Part shown: positions 23,496 through 32,688 of the stretch, one piece after another
Position numbering within the stretch: the stretch's first letter is position 1
Layout: the number at the start of each line of letters is the position of its first letter
Assembly (NCBI GenBank): GCA_016934825.1
Contig: JAFGSB010000123.1
Span: forward strand, 1-39,647
Length of the DNA: 39,647 bases
Source: Candidatus Zhuqueibacterota bacterium
GTDB lineage: Bacteria > Zhuqueibacterota > Zhuqueibacteria > Residuimicrobiales > Krinioviventaceae
Reading direction: 5' to 3'
Program-made: the position numbers and the translations under genes
Notes under the pieces: generated by a model
Databases searched by the model: none
Seen by the model: only the letters and a program-made list of their open reading frames with translations
What the model was told of the DNA's origin: nothing

Positions 23496-24608
23496 ATGAA
23501 TATTTTGATTTTGGAACCTTATTTTGCCGGATCGCACGCGGACTGGGCTTCCGGTTATCAAAAATACAGTAAACATAATATCCGAATTTTATCAATGAAA
23601 GGCCAGTTCTGGAAATGGCGCATGCACGGCGGCGCCGTGACCCTGGCGCGTGAGTTTCTATCCTCGGAATTTGTCCCGGACCTTATCCTTGCCACGGACA
23701 TGCTGGACCTGGCAACGTTTCTGGCCCTGACGCGTGGGGAAACCGGTCATATTCCCGTAATATTGTATTTTCATGAAAACCAGTTGGCATATCCCTGGTC
23801 GCCCGATAACCGGGACATCATTTATAAACGTGACAAGCATTACGGTTTTATCAACTATACATCGGCGCTGGTGGCGGACGCCGTTTTTTTCAATTCCCGT
23901 TATAATATGGACAGTTTTCTGAATGAACTGCGGCGTTTTCTCAAACATTTTCCGGATTATAACGAGTCGGGCAATGTCGATAAAATCGCCGCTAAAAGCG
24001 GAGTGCTGCATCTGGGTTTGGACCTGTCCCGTTTTGACCGGTACCGGACGGAAGCGAAGGAGCGGACGCCGGTTATTCTATGGAATCACCGCTGGGAGTT
24101 TGATAAAAATCCGGGAGACTTTTTCAGGGCTTTGTTTATTTTGACGGATGAGGGACTGGATTTTCAGGTGGTTATCCTGGGTGAAAATTTCAGCGTAAAT
24201 CCGGCAGAGTTTGACAAGGCGCGCCGGCAGTTAGGGGAGAGGATTTTACAATTCGGTTATGTGGAAAATTTTGCGGAATATGCCCGCTGGCTCTGGCGGG
24301 TGGATATTATTCCCGTCACATCCCGGCATGATTTTTTTGGCGCCAGCGTTATGGAGGCCGTTTACTGTAACTGTTTTCCGCTTCTCCCGAATAGGCTGGC
24401 CTATCCTGAATTGATTCCGGGCGAATTACATCCTGAATATTTATATGATAATTTTGAAAATCTGGTGGATCGTTTACGAAATGCGGTTTTGAATATTAAC
24501 CGGACAAGAAAGTTTAATCTGAACAAAACGGCCGGTTCTTTCAGGTGGGAAAACATGGCGAACATTTATGACGAACGAATGGAAGCGGTAGTCGGACATT
24601 ATAATTGA
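23496..24608 (+). CDS. tRNA-queuosine mannosyltransferase-like glycosyltransferase (DUF3524)
   Basis: The 370-residue enzyme has the DUF3524 N-terminal domain (LEPYFAGSHADWASGY at 6-21 and FWKWRMHGGAVTLARE at 39-53) and a GT-B C-terminal half of the glycosyltransferase-4 type, with the donor-site segment RHDFFGASVMEAVYCNCFPLLP. This is the architecture of GTDC1/QTMAN, which adds mannose to queuosine in animal tRNA-Asp; bacterial homologues carry the same annotation but, as far as I know, are little tested. The likely reaction is transfer of a sugar from GDP-mannose or a related donor to a queuosine-like nucleoside. No other queuosine gene is in the window. The length is typical. It is monocistronic, with weak ribosome-binding signals. 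Confidence 0.82.
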   Translation: MNILILEPYFAGSHADWASGYQKYSKHNIRILSMKGQFWKWRMHGGAVTLAREFLSSEFVPDLILATDMLDLATFLALTRGETGHIPVILYFHENQLAYPWSPDNRDIIYKRDKHYGFINYTSALVADAVFFNSRYNMDSFLNELRRFLKHFPDYNESGNVDKIAAKSGVLHLGLDLSRFDRYRTEAKERTPVILWNHRWEFDKNPGDFFRALFILTDEGLDFQVVILGENFSVNPAEFDKARRQLGERILQFGYVENFAEYARWLWRVDIIPVTSRHDFFGASVMEAVYCNCFPLLPNRLAYPELIPGELHPEYLYDNFENLVDRLRNAVLNINRTRKFNLNKTAGSFRWENMANIYDERMEAVVGHYN

Positions 24609-24620
24609 ACAATAAATTTT

Positions 24621-25550
24621 TCAATAACCCGTTTCCCACTGAAAGTAGGTTTTTTTACGTACCCATTTTTTGAATTTATGATCCCAGTCAAACAGCGCAT
24701 CGTACCCCCCCGCGTTATCGGGATCGAAAAAATATTGGAAACTGACTTTGTACTTTTTCAAAGTATCGGTGACAGCCGCTGTCAATACCGGTACGCCATA
24801 ACCGAAAAGATTTATAAATGTATCACAGGAGTCCGGGGGCATGCTGAGTATGATGCCGTTTGATCTTTTGTATTCAATCGGTTTATTATTGATCTGCTCC
24901 ACGATCACAAGTTGGTCGGATGTATAAAGCGAAAGTTCACTTTCGATAATAAACTTGTGGAGTTGTTCGTGTATGGAGAGATTTTGCCGGTACGCCGCCA
25001 GGGGATTTTGATCGTAACCATCGGATTTGCCGTCGCCATCCGTGTCGTTGTTTAACGGATCAGTCCGAAGCATAAATTCGGCGAGATCGGTCAATCCATC
25101 CGCATCCAGATCATAAAACAGATCGGATTTATATACTGTAAAGGTGTCCTGAAGGGAGTCGACCGTCGCTCTTGTATACGTACTTTGGGTTGACGGTCTG
25201 AAATATCTGGAAATCGTGATATTATTCGTACTGTCGATATTGACTCTGTATATATAGTTTATTGTTGCGGGGATCCCTGTATAAAGAGGCCGGGACCAGT
25301 TTTTTTTATCTTTGGAAAAGGCAAGCCAGTACTCTAAAAATCCATAATAATGTGATGTAAAAAATGTCCAGTAATAGTCGTTATTATCGGGAAGAACCAC
25401 AATAGAGGGAATGTTGTAATCATACCCGTCTTCAATATTGGGGAAATTATAAACCATACTGTTTGTAACAACTACAGTTGTACCACAACCGGAACCTAAT
25501 AATAGTATTAAAAGCCCTGAAAAATAAAATGTATAAAATTTCCTTTTCAA
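24621..25550 (-). CDS. Lipoprotein with thrombospondin-type-3 calcium repeats
   Basis: The 309-residue protein has a clear lipoprotein signal peptide (KFYTFYFSGLLILLLGSGC; lipobox LGSGC). It carries a TSP3-type calcium-binding segment around residues 150-185 (DLDADGLTDLAEF, then TDPLNNDTDGDGKSDGYDQNP). The rest has no recognisable family; the second half is rich in beta-strand-forming residues. The start is a TTG at 25550, with a TAG stop just upstream in frame, so no longer start is possible. It lies 144 nt after the DUF4838 gene and is probably part of the same surface-protein group. Confidence 0.75.
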   Translation of the reverse strand: MKRKFYTFYFSGLLILLLGSGCGTTVVVTNSMVYNFPNIEDGYDYNIPSIVVLPDNNDYYWTFFTSHYYGFLEYWLAFSKDKKNWSRPLYTGIPATINYIYRVNIDSTNNITISRYFRPSTQSTYTRATVDSLQDTFTVYKSDLFYDLDADGLTDLAEFMLRTDPLNNDTDGDGKSDGYDQNPLAAYRQNLSIHEQLHKFIIESELSLYTSDQLVIVEQINNKPIEYKRSNGIILSMPPDSCDTFINLFGYGVPVLTAAVTDTLKKYKVSFQYFFDPDNAGGYDALFDWDHKFKKWVRKKTYFQWETGY

Positions 25551-25694
25551 TTGAGTTATCTATGAATTTGAATTCGTGTAAAAAATTTATATGGCAGAAT
25601 AATAACCAGTAATAATGACGTTAGAAAATACATTTTGTTTACATCAGGAATTATTCTTCATAAAAAAATTAAAAGAATAACGTGATCACATAAA

Positions 25695-28019
25695 CTAATA
25701 TATTTTCAATTGATCTTTCTCATTGAGTGATGTTTTGTATTTATCAATAATATTTCTGTTTTGTGTAATGATTTGATCGACAGCCTCTTTAATACCGGAA
25801 GCGTCCAAACCGTTGGTATTCCCGATTACCGAGTATGTGACCTCGTATTTTTGCAATTCACTGGTTATACTTGCCAGACGCAGGAGAGATTCCGTTTTCA
25901 TTTCAGGCTCTTCATTCCCCAAAGTCATGAACCTGATCACGTTATCGAACAGATTAATGGTCAATTCCGCATACAGCAACTGGTAATAGAGATCGATAAG
26001 GCGGCCTTTCGTTTTATCGGATATATTGCCTGCCAGCGCCTCCTGTAATATATACCTTAATTCATACACAAGCTGGTATGTCATCTCCCAGTTGGTTGCA
26101 TTATTCTGTTGATAATTTGTACTTTCAAGTGAGTAATGTTGTTTGAATTTTTTCAATGGCATCAGCGGCTCGTTTAAGGTTTTCATCATAATTTTGTTGA
26201 TTCTTTCTACAAGTTCAAATTTCCATGCGGAGATATTTGCCATTGCCTTTTCGAGTTTATTATAATATTCTTTCATCAGGTCATATTGGCCGGGATAAAG
26301 GGTCGTGATGTACTCAATTTTTAAAGAATCGACATCAACCTGTGATCTCCATGACTGCCGGGCGAACTGGTAATTGATCATGGCGTGTACACCGGCATTA
26401 CTGATCCTGGCATTGGTATAACACAAGCCGTTTATTCCGGTTTCGAAATAAAAAGGAATATCTTTATTGATCACATTTGTAAAAACGACCGGCAAATCCC
26501 TGAACTGTCGGTTATTGTATAATTCGGAAAGGTATATTTTCCCTTTATAATAGCAGGATTTGTCCGTCCATGATTTTAAAAGCTGCATGATATGCTGATT
26601 CACTTCAGTACAATTGGGATCGATTATGGAATGATTATAACACCTTTCGACCGGCGTCAAAATAATTCGAATATTCTCATAATCAAAGTCATGGGGCAGT
26701 TTGTGCGTTGGTGGTTTGATTGTTGTACTGTCGGTCAAACCGGCGATCCGGATCATTCTGCTTTGGGTGCTCCCCTGAGCGGAATGATTCATGAATAATT
26801 GAATCCGGTTAAGTAAATATAAAAATTTGTTGGCTTGGTTGCCTAACCTGCTGCATTCTTCGCAACTGCACCAACCTGTATTGTCGGATTTTCTCAGAAT
26901 ATAATGATGGGCGTTTTTCCATTTACCTGATTCAAGATTGCCAAGAATACCTTTATTTAATTCGCTAAGGAAATCATTATTTGTTACGCAGATGCCGGCA
27001 ACCAAACGCATATCTTCAGTTTCAGTTAATTTTGATTTTGTCAAATCATACCATTCCGGATGAGCTTCTAAATAACTCAGAATATTATCATGATTGATGT
27101 CCCCCGAGTATTCGGAGGAGGGCCTGTAAACATCTGCGGGTAATTCCTCATCGCCCGTGAAATCCTGATGGTTATATGGGTATCTTGCTTTTGGATTTAA
27201 CGGCAATTCGCTTTGATCCTGTTCTCCACAGTTTGTGATGATACCATATTGTTTTTGCATTTGTAGATAAGCATCCGTCTGCCAAATATAGTTCAGACGG
27301 TTTCTTGCCATCCATTGAAGGAATTCCGGTGATAAAAGATTGTTAACATTCAGGCTGTTATTCACAGTTTCTCTGACAAATCCTCTCACTTCCATGTCCG
27401 GTTCAAAATATTCATTCATGGGAGGTAAAATCATGCCTCCCCTCGAGGGTACAATTTCACTTGAATCCCCCGGACTTATCCACCGCACACCCCAGCGGTC
27501 CAATAATTCATATACGGCATACAAAGTACCCAGAGAACTTTTCCCGCTTAATACAAGAAAATCCTGTGAATCTTTAAATGAAAATGTGTCCAGCCGGAAA
27601 CCCTGGGCAGATTGGGATTTTACTTTTTTCCACCTTTTTTCCAGCTTTTTTCGGACTTGCAACAGCCCCGGTTTCTCCTCCGGAGAACCTATAAAAATAA
27701 TTGTGCCTGCGGGCAGGTTATCATCGTCTACGACGGGTAATTCGGATTTGGGGATATTAAAAATTTTTGTCATATAATGCTGTAATTCCAGGGCGGCCAG
27801 GATATTACGGTGTAAATTATCATCAGCAAAATTTTCATCATCCCAGTTGACATCATTTATCGATGACATAGCGGCTTCAGGATTACTAAAATGGCCCAGA
27901 TCAAGAACGATGGCGCTTTGTAATCCGGGTCCGATTAATTTGATCGGCTGTCCTTTTTCCGTACAGTTCAAACACAGTGCAATGATTATTATTGATAGAA
28001 CCGGATATATATGTTTCAT
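25695..28019 (-). CDS. DUF4838-containing lipoprotein (glycosidase-like)
   Basis: The 774-residue protein has a signal segment ending LCLNC (probable lipoprotein). Residues ~60-180 resemble the alpha-glucuronidase/GH20-like N-terminal domain (LAALELQHYMTKIFN, DDDNLPAGTIIFIGSP, SGKSSLGTLYAVYELLDRWGVRWISPGD). Residues ~190-480 match DUF4838 (RNRLNYIWQ, an HPEWYDL element, CVTNND, a CxxC pair in WCSCEEC). The C-terminal ~200 residues are helical. The family includes putative polysaccharide-processing enzymes; no catalytic pair is certain. The ATG at 28019 with AGGAT upstream was chosen; a TTG at 28037 is an alternative. It starts 37 nt after the TPR gene. Confidence 0.8.
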   Translation of the reverse strand: MKHIYPVLSIIIIALCLNCTEKGQPIKLIGPGLQSAIVLDLGHFSNPEAAMSSINDVNWDDENFADDNLHRNILAALELQHYMTKIFNIPKSELPVVDDDNLPAGTIIFIGSPEEKPGLLQVRKKLEKRWKKVKSQSAQGFRLDTFSFKDSQDFLVLSGKSSLGTLYAVYELLDRWGVRWISPGDSSEIVPSRGGMILPPMNEYFEPDMEVRGFVRETVNNSLNVNNLLSPEFLQWMARNRLNYIWQTDAYLQMQKQYGIITNCGEQDQSELPLNPKARYPYNHQDFTGDEELPADVYRPSSEYSGDINHDNILSYLEAHPEWYDLTKSKLTETEDMRLVAGICVTNNDFLSELNKGILGNLESGKWKNAHHYILRKSDNTGWCSCEECSRLGNQANKFLYLLNRIQLFMNHSAQGSTQSRMIRIAGLTDSTTIKPPTHKLPHDFDYENIRIILTPVERCYNHSIIDPNCTEVNQHIMQLLKSWTDKSCYYKGKIYLSELYNNRQFRDLPVVFTNVINKDIPFYFETGINGLCYTNARISNAGVHAMINYQFARQSWRSQVDVDSLKIEYITTLYPGQYDLMKEYYNKLEKAMANISAWKFELVERINKIMMKTLNEPLMPLKKFKQHYSLESTNYQQNNATNWEMTYQLVYELRYILQEALAGNISDKTKGRLIDLYYQLLYAELTINLFDNVIRFMTLGNEEPEMKTESLLRLASITSELQKYEVTYSVIGNTNGLDASGIKEAVDQIITQNRNIIDKYKTSLNEKDQLKIY

Positions 28020-28056
28020 TTTATGATCCTGCAACAAATATTTATTATAGTTATAA

Positions 28057-30282
28057 TTATTTATTTTGTAAGAGTTCCATGAATTCTTTTTTTATGGACA
28101 TACCCAGGTCTTCGGCTTTTTGAATATGTCGTTTGGCTTTATCTATTTCTTCGATAAAGTAATAATTTACAGCAATAATATAATGGGTCTGCGCATTTAA
28201 TGAATCGATAGCGATAGATCTTGTTAAATAATCAATAGCCTGTTGATACTTTTGCGTATCACCATAAATTGTCCCTAATCCTAACAGCGCTTCCGCGTTT
28301 TGCGGATCATTATTTAATACTTTTTGAAAGACATCCATTGCCTTTTGATTTAAATGCTTTTTAGTATAGATAAACCCGATCCGGTTAAGATATTTTGTAT
28401 TATTAGTGTCCAAAGCAGCGGCATTTTTAAACTTTTGCAGTGCCGGTTCCCACATTCCTGCAAATTCGAGCGCTTTACCATCGAGATAATTAATTTTTGC
28501 ATTATGGAGCGCTGTCGAATCTTTATTTCCCAATAAAGAATAGACAAAAGACATTTTTTTATGTAACCTGAGGGAATTGGGTGAATATTGTTGCGCCTTT
28601 AGATAATATTCAATAGTTACCGGCCAATTCTTTTCTTTCGCCATGTAATCCGCATAGGTCATAAAGACATCCGGATCATGATCAGCATTTTTCAGGGCCC
28701 TGGAAAAATAATTTTGCGCTTTTTCAGAATTTTTTAATTCATAATAAAGAAAACCAAGTCTGGCGACTGCAGCCGGAAAAAACGGACGAAATGCCAGCGC
28801 TTCATTATACAATTGTTCGGCAACAATCAGGGAATCCATGGCATAATAATCATCTGCCTGGTTAAAACGGGACTGAGCAAACGCGTTATTCGCCTTTATT
28901 TTTTGTCCCTGTTCCAGATAAATAATTCCCAAGTTTTCATACGGTTCGGCCAATTCCGGCGATAATTGTGTCGCTTTGATAAAGGATTGTTCCGCTTCCT
29001 TAAGCTGATTGTGGTATAGATATGATTTACCAAGATTAATATAAATCTGAGCAAATTCAAAATAAATTTTTTGCGGATCACTGCACCATCTCAGCAGGTT
29101 ACCGAGAGCCGTTTCGCTTTGACTTGATTGATAAAAATAATTTTTTTCAATATTTTCCTGAAACAGGTCTATGGACTTTTTAAATGCCAGTAATGATTCA
29201 TCAGCCCTGTTGGCTTTTAATAAGACATTGCCTAAATTGTTATACGCCAATGCCATGTTTTCGTCGAGTTCAAGGGCTTTCCGGAAGGCGTCGATCGCGT
29301 TTTTGTTATTATCGGATTGAATCAAGATATTTCCTTTTTGGATATAAAAAAGGGCTATGGTGCTGTCTTTTTGGATGGCCTGATTTATTAATTCATAACT
29401 TTTTTGCAAATCATTCATCCGTTCAAAAGCTATCGATAAATTAAAATTCAGGATAGGGGCGTCGGGTTCGGATTCCAGAGCATGGTTGAAGGAATTAATC
29501 GCCCCGGTATAATTTCCAAGATTAATCAGAACAAGTCCGTAATTATTCAGGACCGGGGGCGAATTGGGTGACAGCTCCAGTGCAGTTTCAAAGACGGATT
29601 TTGCCTCATCAAGTTTGCATTGCTGAAAATAGGCGTTTCCAAGGTTAAAATAGATTTCCGGATTGCCCGGGTCGATGAGAATTGCTTTTTTATACTTTTC
29701 AATCGCTTCCTCTATCAGTCCCGCTTTATAATACAATAGCCCCAGGTTTGTTATATAAATTAATTCATTTGGATATAACTCGATCTGCTGTTTATATAAT
29801 TCGATTGCTTCGTTAAGTAATTCATTTTCTTCATATACTTTAGCTTTGATTACATAGGCTTCCGGGAGTCGATTATTTATTTCAAGGGCTTTGTTAACGC
29901 TGTTTATCGATTCTTTGTAATTTTTGTTTTTTAAATATATTTGAGCAAGGTTCGTATAGGCCAGCGCAAAAGAAGGGCGCAACCTGATGGCGTATTTATA
30001 CATATATTCGGCGGAATCGAGTTGATCCATGTAGTAAAAAGCCGTCCCCAGATTATTATATGTATGCGGATCCCAGGGTACGATAGTGAGTGATTCTCTC
30101 AGGTGGGATACGGCATCCCGGTACTTTCCGCTGTCAATCAAGGCAATTGCTTTTTGATTGTGATAGGCGGCCGTACTTTCCAGTATCTCCCGAATTCTTT
30201 CTTCTTTTTTTTGTTTATTCCCGGCGCATGATATTATAAGGACTAATATGAAAAAGATATATACAAAGGCAAAACGTGCCAT
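28057..30282 (-). CDS. Very long TPR lipoprotein
   Basis: The 741-residue protein has a lipoprotein signal (FVYIFFILVLIISC; lipobox IISC). The rest is almost continuous tetratricopeptide repeats. Clear units include YNNLGTAFYYMDQLDSAEYM, YTNLAQIYLKNKNYKESINS, YFNLGNAYFQQCKLDEAKSV, YNNLGNVLLKANRADESLLA, YENLGIIYLEQGQKIKANNA and LLGLGTIYGDTQKYQQAIDY. I estimate 18 or so repeats. It is a solenoid for large protein complexes or surface assembly; partners are unknown. It is the first gene of the group with the DUF4838 and TSP3 proteins. A candidate operator lies at 30434-30470. The ribosome-binding site is weak (CCGGAAC). Confidence 0.87.
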   Translation of the reverse strand: MARFAFVYIFFILVLIISCAGNKQKKEERIREILESTAAYHNQKAIALIDSGKYRDAVSHLRESLTIVPWDPHTYNNLGTAFYYMDQLDSAEYMYKYAIRLRPSFALAYTNLAQIYLKNKNYKESINSVNKALEINNRLPEAYVIKAKVYEENELLNEAIELYKQQIELYPNELIYITNLGLLYYKAGLIEEAIEKYKKAILIDPGNPEIYFNLGNAYFQQCKLDEAKSVFETALELSPNSPPVLNNYGLVLINLGNYTGAINSFNHALESEPDAPILNFNLSIAFERMNDLQKSYELINQAIQKDSTIALFYIQKGNILIQSDNNKNAIDAFRKALELDENMALAYNNLGNVLLKANRADESLLAFKKSIDLFQENIEKNYFYQSSQSETALGNLLRWCSDPQKIYFEFAQIYINLGKSYLYHNQLKEAEQSFIKATQLSPELAEPYENLGIIYLEQGQKIKANNAFAQSRFNQADDYYAMDSLIVAEQLYNEALAFRPFFPAAVARLGFLYYELKNSEKAQNYFSRALKNADHDPDVFMTYADYMAKEKNWPVTIEYYLKAQQYSPNSLRLHKKMSFVYSLLGNKDSTALHNAKINYLDGKALEFAGMWEPALQKFKNAAALDTNNTKYLNRIGFIYTKKHLNQKAMDVFQKVLNNDPQNAEALLGLGTIYGDTQKYQQAIDYLTRSIAIDSLNAQTHYIIAVNYYFIEEIDKAKRHIQKAEDLGMSIKKEFMELLQNK

Positions 30283-30322
30283 AAAATGTTCCGGTTTTAT
30301 TCAATTGATGCCTGTTTATTGT

Positions 30323-30351
30323 AACATACAAAATTTCATTCATGTTAGCAA
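30323..30351 (-). promoter_or_regulatory. Candidate promoter of the TPR/DUF4838 group
   Basis: On the minus strand TTGCTA (30346-30351) and TATGTT (30323-30328) are 17 nt apart, with TTG before the -10. The match is weak and unsupported by conservation. Confidence 0.3.
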
Positions 30352-30433
30352 GTGAATGTTCATCTTAATATGTCGTAAAGAGCAATTTGTATTTCATGCC
30401 TTTATACAGGAGAAAAATATTTTTAAATTCATG

Positions 30434-30470
30434 TTACCTTTAAGGTAAGACCGCTGAATAATATAGCGGT
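30434..30470. promoter_or_regulatory. Palindromic candidate operator/hairpin
   Basis: TTACCTTTAAGGTAA (30434-30448) is a perfect odd-length palindrome. ACCGCT (30450-30455) and AGCGGT (30465-30470) form a second, hairpin-like inverted repeat right after it. They lie 150-190 nt upstream of the TPR start codon. Confidence 0.35.
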
Positions 30471-30579
30471 TAATCGATCTGGAATAAAACAAGACGGTTT
30501 CTGATCCAAAATATTATACAGTTATGGTCAATAAAAACCGCCTTATTTTATTTGCCTGTAGAAAATAATAGTCTGTTTT

Positions 30580-31617
30580 TTAGAAAAACGCTTTTGCCAG
30601 TTTCAGAACACCCTGTTTCCAGGGCAGCCTGTGTGAAATTCCAGTGATTTTTACATCGGGTTTATAATTATCAAGATACCACTGGTAATTTCTGAGCAGA
30701 GCATCTTTGTTCGAGTATTTGGGAATGAAATTCAAGATCTTTTCCGCTTTTTCAACCGAAACAAAAGAATCTTTCGATGCCGTTTCGTATATCCATTTAT
30801 AGAGCGGGGATAGTTTCATTTTTTCCAGCATTCTCAGTGTGAAAATGACCGGCCCGTCGGGGAACGTAATGATTTTTTTCCCGTGACCGGCTTTATCCAG
30901 CACAACCTGGTAATCTTCTTTCATGGTCGTAAATTCTTTTGCGCCAATGTTAAAAGTATTGTTGACGATTTTATTATCGAGTGTCAGGCATAAATATATC
31001 GATTCACACAGGTCTTCCACATCCAGCAACTGGTAGCGGTTATGTCCTCTGCCGATCATGGGGAAATTTTTACCGTCCTTTGCCCATTCGTAAAAAATGG
31101 CAAAAACGCCAAGTCTCTCCGGTCCGATAAAAGATTTGGGCCGCAGTATTGGAACACACATTCCCTTCTTCCGGTATTCCAGGCATACTTCTTCCGCCAA
31201 TATTTTTGCTTCACCGTATGGCCCGACGCCAATCAGTTTATCGTCTTCATAAAGGGGGTGATGATCGGGTATGCCGTAAACTGCCGTGGACGAAATATGC
31301 ACGAACCGTTCGATTTTATTTTTTTCAGCTTCTTCCAACAACAATCGGGTGCCGTCGATATCCGTAGAAAAAATTTCTTCTTTTGTATAAAGAGGCAGGG
31401 CAGCGGCACAATGAATGACCCAATTGACACCCTGCATTACTTTTTTAACGGTTTCCGCGTGGCGTATATCGCCTTTGACCTCAGTTATTTTATTTTTTTC
31501 AGGGTAATCAAAATCGACCAGATCAAGCGAGATAATATCCGTTATGCCTTTATTAAATAGATATCGGATCATATTAATACCCAAAAATCCGCTACCTCCT
31601 GTTACCAGGACTTTCAT
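30580..31617 (-). CDS. NAD-dependent epimerase/dehydratase (extended SDR)
   Basis: The 345-residue extended short-chain dehydrogenase binds NAD(P) through VTGGSGFLG (residues 5-13), with Asp at the end of strand 2 (LDLVDFD). The catalytic residues are Ser110/Thr111 and the YGEAK pair Tyr134-Lys138. RPKSFIGPERLGVF and YQLLDVEDL are typical of NDP-sugar epimerases and reductases. The substrate cannot be named. GGAGG lies before ATG 31617. The gene follows the UbiA-family gene by 71 nt in the same orientation; this suggests work on a lipid-linked sugar. Confidence 0.85.
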   Translation of the reverse strand: MKVLVTGGSGFLGINMIRYLFNKGITDIISLDLVDFDYPEKNKITEVKGDIRHAETVKKVMQGVNWVIHCAAALPLYTKEEIFSTDIDGTRLLLEEAEKNKIERFVHISSTAVYGIPDHHPLYEDDKLIGVGPYGEAKILAEEVCLEYRKKGMCVPILRPKSFIGPERLGVFAIFYEWAKDGKNFPMIGRGHNRYQLLDVEDLCESIYLCLTLDNKIVNNTFNIGAKEFTTMKEDYQVVLDKAGHGKKIITFPDGPVIFTLRMLEKMKLSPLYKWIYETASKDSFVSVEKAEKILNFIPKYSNKDALLRNYQWYLDNYKPDVKITGISHRLPWKQGVLKLAKAFF

Positions 31618-31688
31618 ATTTCCTCCATGTAGTTTGTATCTGAATAAAGTTGTGATTATTAAAAGAAAAAAATATTATCAATTTTCAA

Positions 31689-32558
31689 TTACAAATAGAT
31701 TATCAGTATCACAGAAATCGCATATAACAGGATACAAAACAGTATCGGTTTGTCTTTGACAATCGTTAATTCCGGAGTTTCACCCATATTATGATGATAT
31801 GACAGATAAAGATACCGGAATAAACCATATATGACAAACGGCAATGTGATAATCAGATTCCTGGTTCCGAATTTTTCAACTGTGTCTGAATCCAGTGTAT
31901 ACAAAGAATATGCCATAACACACGAAGCCGTGGCGGTTGTGATCATCTGGTCCAGAAATTTTGGATCATAACTGAACAGGGTTTTGCGTACTGAGCCGGC
32001 ATTGTCACCCAGGGCCAGGATTTCGGCTCTTCTTTTGTTAAGGGCAAAAAACAAGGCCAAAAAGATTGTGCAGATAATAAGCCAGGAAGATACTTGCTCA
32101 TCAATTGCGAATGCGCCCCCGATGGCCCGAAACATAAAACCGGAAGCAATGATCATTACATCCAGTATCACTACACGTTTCAGGAATAGTGAATATAATA
32201 GAGTCGTTAAAAAATAAGCCGTAATAATTATCCCATAATTCGGATTAAGCTTAAAACTTGAATAAATGCTGAATATAATAAAAATAACGGCAATCGTAAT
32301 CGCCGTTCTGATCGAAACTTTTCCAGACGCGATGGGTCGGAATTTTTTCCGTGGATGTAACGCATCTTTTTTTCGATCCATAACATCATTGATCAAATAA
32401 GTACTGCTTGATATTAAACAAAATATTAAAAATGCGAACAATGAATTTTGAATCAGGTGCGGGATAAATAAGTCCTCCGCAAATATTGCTCCCGCAAAAA
32501 CCAGTACATTTTTAATCCATTGTTTTGGCCGTAATGCAATAATAATATCTTTAAGCAT
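31689..32558 (-). CDS. Decaprenyl-phosphate phosphoribosyltransferase-like UbiA enzyme
   Basis: The 289-residue integral membrane prenyltransferase of the UbiA superfamily has nine or so hydrophobic segments. Its first Asp-rich motif, N57DVMDRKKDALHPRKKFRPIASG, is the version seen in decaprenyl-phosphate:PRPP phosphoribosyltransferases (mycobacterial Rv3806c type), which make polyprenyl-phosphoryl ribose, the precursor of polyprenyl-phosphoryl arabinose. The second cation-binding site is represented by YDPKFLDQMIT. The assignment is by motif; the product is inferred. AGGATGAT precedes ATG 32558. No DprE1 or phosphatase gene is adjacent. Confidence 0.83.
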   Translation of the reverse strand: MLKDIIIALRPKQWIKNVLVFAGAIFAEDLFIPHLIQNSLFAFLIFCLISSSTYLINDVMDRKKDALHPRKKFRPIASGKVSIRTAITIAVIFIIFSIYSSFKLNPNYGIIITAYFLTTLLYSLFLKRVVILDVMIIASGFMFRAIGGAFAIDEQVSSWLIICTIFLALFFALNKRRAEILALGDNAGSVRKTLFSYDPKFLDQMITTATASCVMAYSLYTLDSDTVEKFGTRNLIITLPFVIYGLFRYLYLSYHHNMGETPELTIVKDKPILFCILLYAISVILIIYL

Positions 32559-32637
32559 AAATCATCCTGGTTATGGATATCTTGTTTTACGTTTGTTGAA
32601 CAGTCAGGGAATTTTTTGGCGGGATTGAATTTTTTTT

Positions 32638-32680
32638 CCTTAACTGTTAGACAGGCGACATGACCTGTCTAACAGTAAGG
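32638..32680. other. Long inverted repeat between the mosaic gene and the UbiA gene
   Basis: CCTTAACTGTTAGACAGG (32638-32655) and CCTGTCTAACAGTAAGG (32664-32680) pair over 17 bp with one bulge, loop CGACATGA. It lies 9 nt after the stop of the 2275-residue gene. The following bases on the minus strand are A-rich rather than T-rich, so it is not a standard rho-independent terminator; it could still protect or end the mRNA. Confidence 0.6.
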
Positions 32681-32688
32681 TAACTAAT

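Larger units (their letters stand above)
30283..30579. other. Intergenic region with palindrome upstream of the TPR gene
   Basis: About 297 nt, AT-rich. It holds a candidate minus-strand promoter (30323-30351) and palindromes (30434-30470). Confidence 0.5.

Noticed and set aside
31042-31560. 172-residue open frame opposite the epimerase gene
   Set aside because: Shadow of a well-supported SDR gene.
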